Below, piece by piece: positions 63,940-64,000 of a stretch of DNA of 64,000 nt. Every line of letters starts with the position of its first letter. Positions within the stretch are counted from its first letter, which is position 1. The notes beneath the pieces are model-generated. The model did not search any database. It was given only the letters and a program-made list of their open reading frames with translations, and had not been told where the DNA came from. The translations under genes were made by a program, and so were the position numbers. This DNA is from Dyella sp. BiH032 (GTDB taxonomy: Bacteria > Pseudomonadota > Gammaproteobacteria > Xanthomonadales > Rhodanobacteraceae), in NCBI RefSeq assembly GCF_031954525.1, contig NZ_CP134867.1, positions 558,001 to 622,000 on the forward strand. The letters are read 5' to 3'.

Positions 63940-64000
63940 CTACGCGCGCAGTTGCAGGGGAACGGTGAAGGCGGTGGCGGCGCTCGAGGCGCTGTCGCTG
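63940..64000 (-). CDS. Partial CDS at the right edge, phage tail region
   Basis: Only the last about 19 residues (SDSASSAATAFTVPLQLRA) are inside the window, ending at a TAG 23 bases before the FI start. In P2 the gene before FI is G (tail-fibre assembly). The identity is not determinable from this fragment. Confidence 0.5.
   Translation of the reverse strand, partial: SDSASSAATAFTVPLQLRA

Larger units (their letters stand above)
43303..64000. mobile_element. P2-like prophage, left end to the window edge
   Basis: It begins at the tRNA-Met 3' end with a tyrosine integrase, contains repressor and early genes, an Ogr/Delta activator, and P2-type tail genes D, U, T, E/E', FII and FI. Capsid, terminase and lysis genes and attR must lie beyond position 64000. 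The P2 late-gene order is kept, but integrase and CI gene are 11 kb apart and the Ogr/Delta gene sits in the early operon. Confidence 0.93.

Overview
The window reads as a high-GC gammaproteobacterial chromosome of the Xanthomonadales, most likely family Rhodanobacteraceae (Dyella, Luteibacter or Frateuria type). This is inferred from gene content and style (rpoD, topA with a Lys/Ala tail, ErpA, AmpE, bactofilin, a candidate CRP/Clp-type site) and not from a database search. Positions 1-43225 are host chromosome. From the elongator tRNA-Met at 43226-43302 to the right edge lies a P2-like tailed prophage, whose other end is outside the window.

Host part. Positions 1-7100 hold small catabolic or redox genes, each next to its own regulator: an exported alpha/beta hydrolase, an FMN reductase, a DODA-type dioxygenase divergent from an HxlR regulator, an AraC regulator divergent from a degenerate short-chain dehydrogenase, and a TetR regulator divergent from an amidase across a perfect palindrome. 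Next come tRNA-Ile2 (CAT), a SnoaL-like protein, rpoD and dtd. Positions 10526-23073 are a surface-glycan cluster: an LpxL/HtrB-like acyltransferase, two GT39 membrane glycosyltransferases, a CDP-glycerol-transferase-like protein, a WaaE-like GT2, and a five-gene plus-strand run (unknown transferase, GT2, O-antigen ligase, GT2, GT4). After it lie rsmB-fmt-def, a LysM protein, dprA, topA-tsaC, an AMP-dependent ligase, purD, a frameshifted LprI-domain gene, an MFS-PlsC fusion, ampE, nudC, erpA, a bactofilin and its membrane partner, bfr, bfd and rppH.

Prophage part. The integrase sits beside the tRNA. Positions 44732-47304 carry accessory genes: a small protein, an exported Cys-rich protein, and a MASE1 membrane protein with a degenerate kinase-like tail. 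Positions 47396-54450 are one long minus-strand early operon with start-stop overlaps. It encodes a small basic DNA-binding candidate, Ogr/Delta, AlpA, a primase-helicase and several unknowns, and ends in an S24-type repressor whose catalytic serine is replaced by Asp. A CI-like repressor reads the other way from 54554. Positions 55008-56280 hold a second accessory pair (exported protein plus small membrane protein). Positions 57385-64000 are P2-type tail genes in the order D, U, T, E/E', FII, FI (all minus strand), including the T TTT TTG slippery site for E/E'.

The candidates for something undescribed are the accessory modules of the prophage: the MASE1 pseudokinase with a candidate Clp site upstream, the exported Cys-rich protein beside paired 17-bp operators, the S24 protein lacking its serine, and the exported plus membrane protein pair at 55008-56280.
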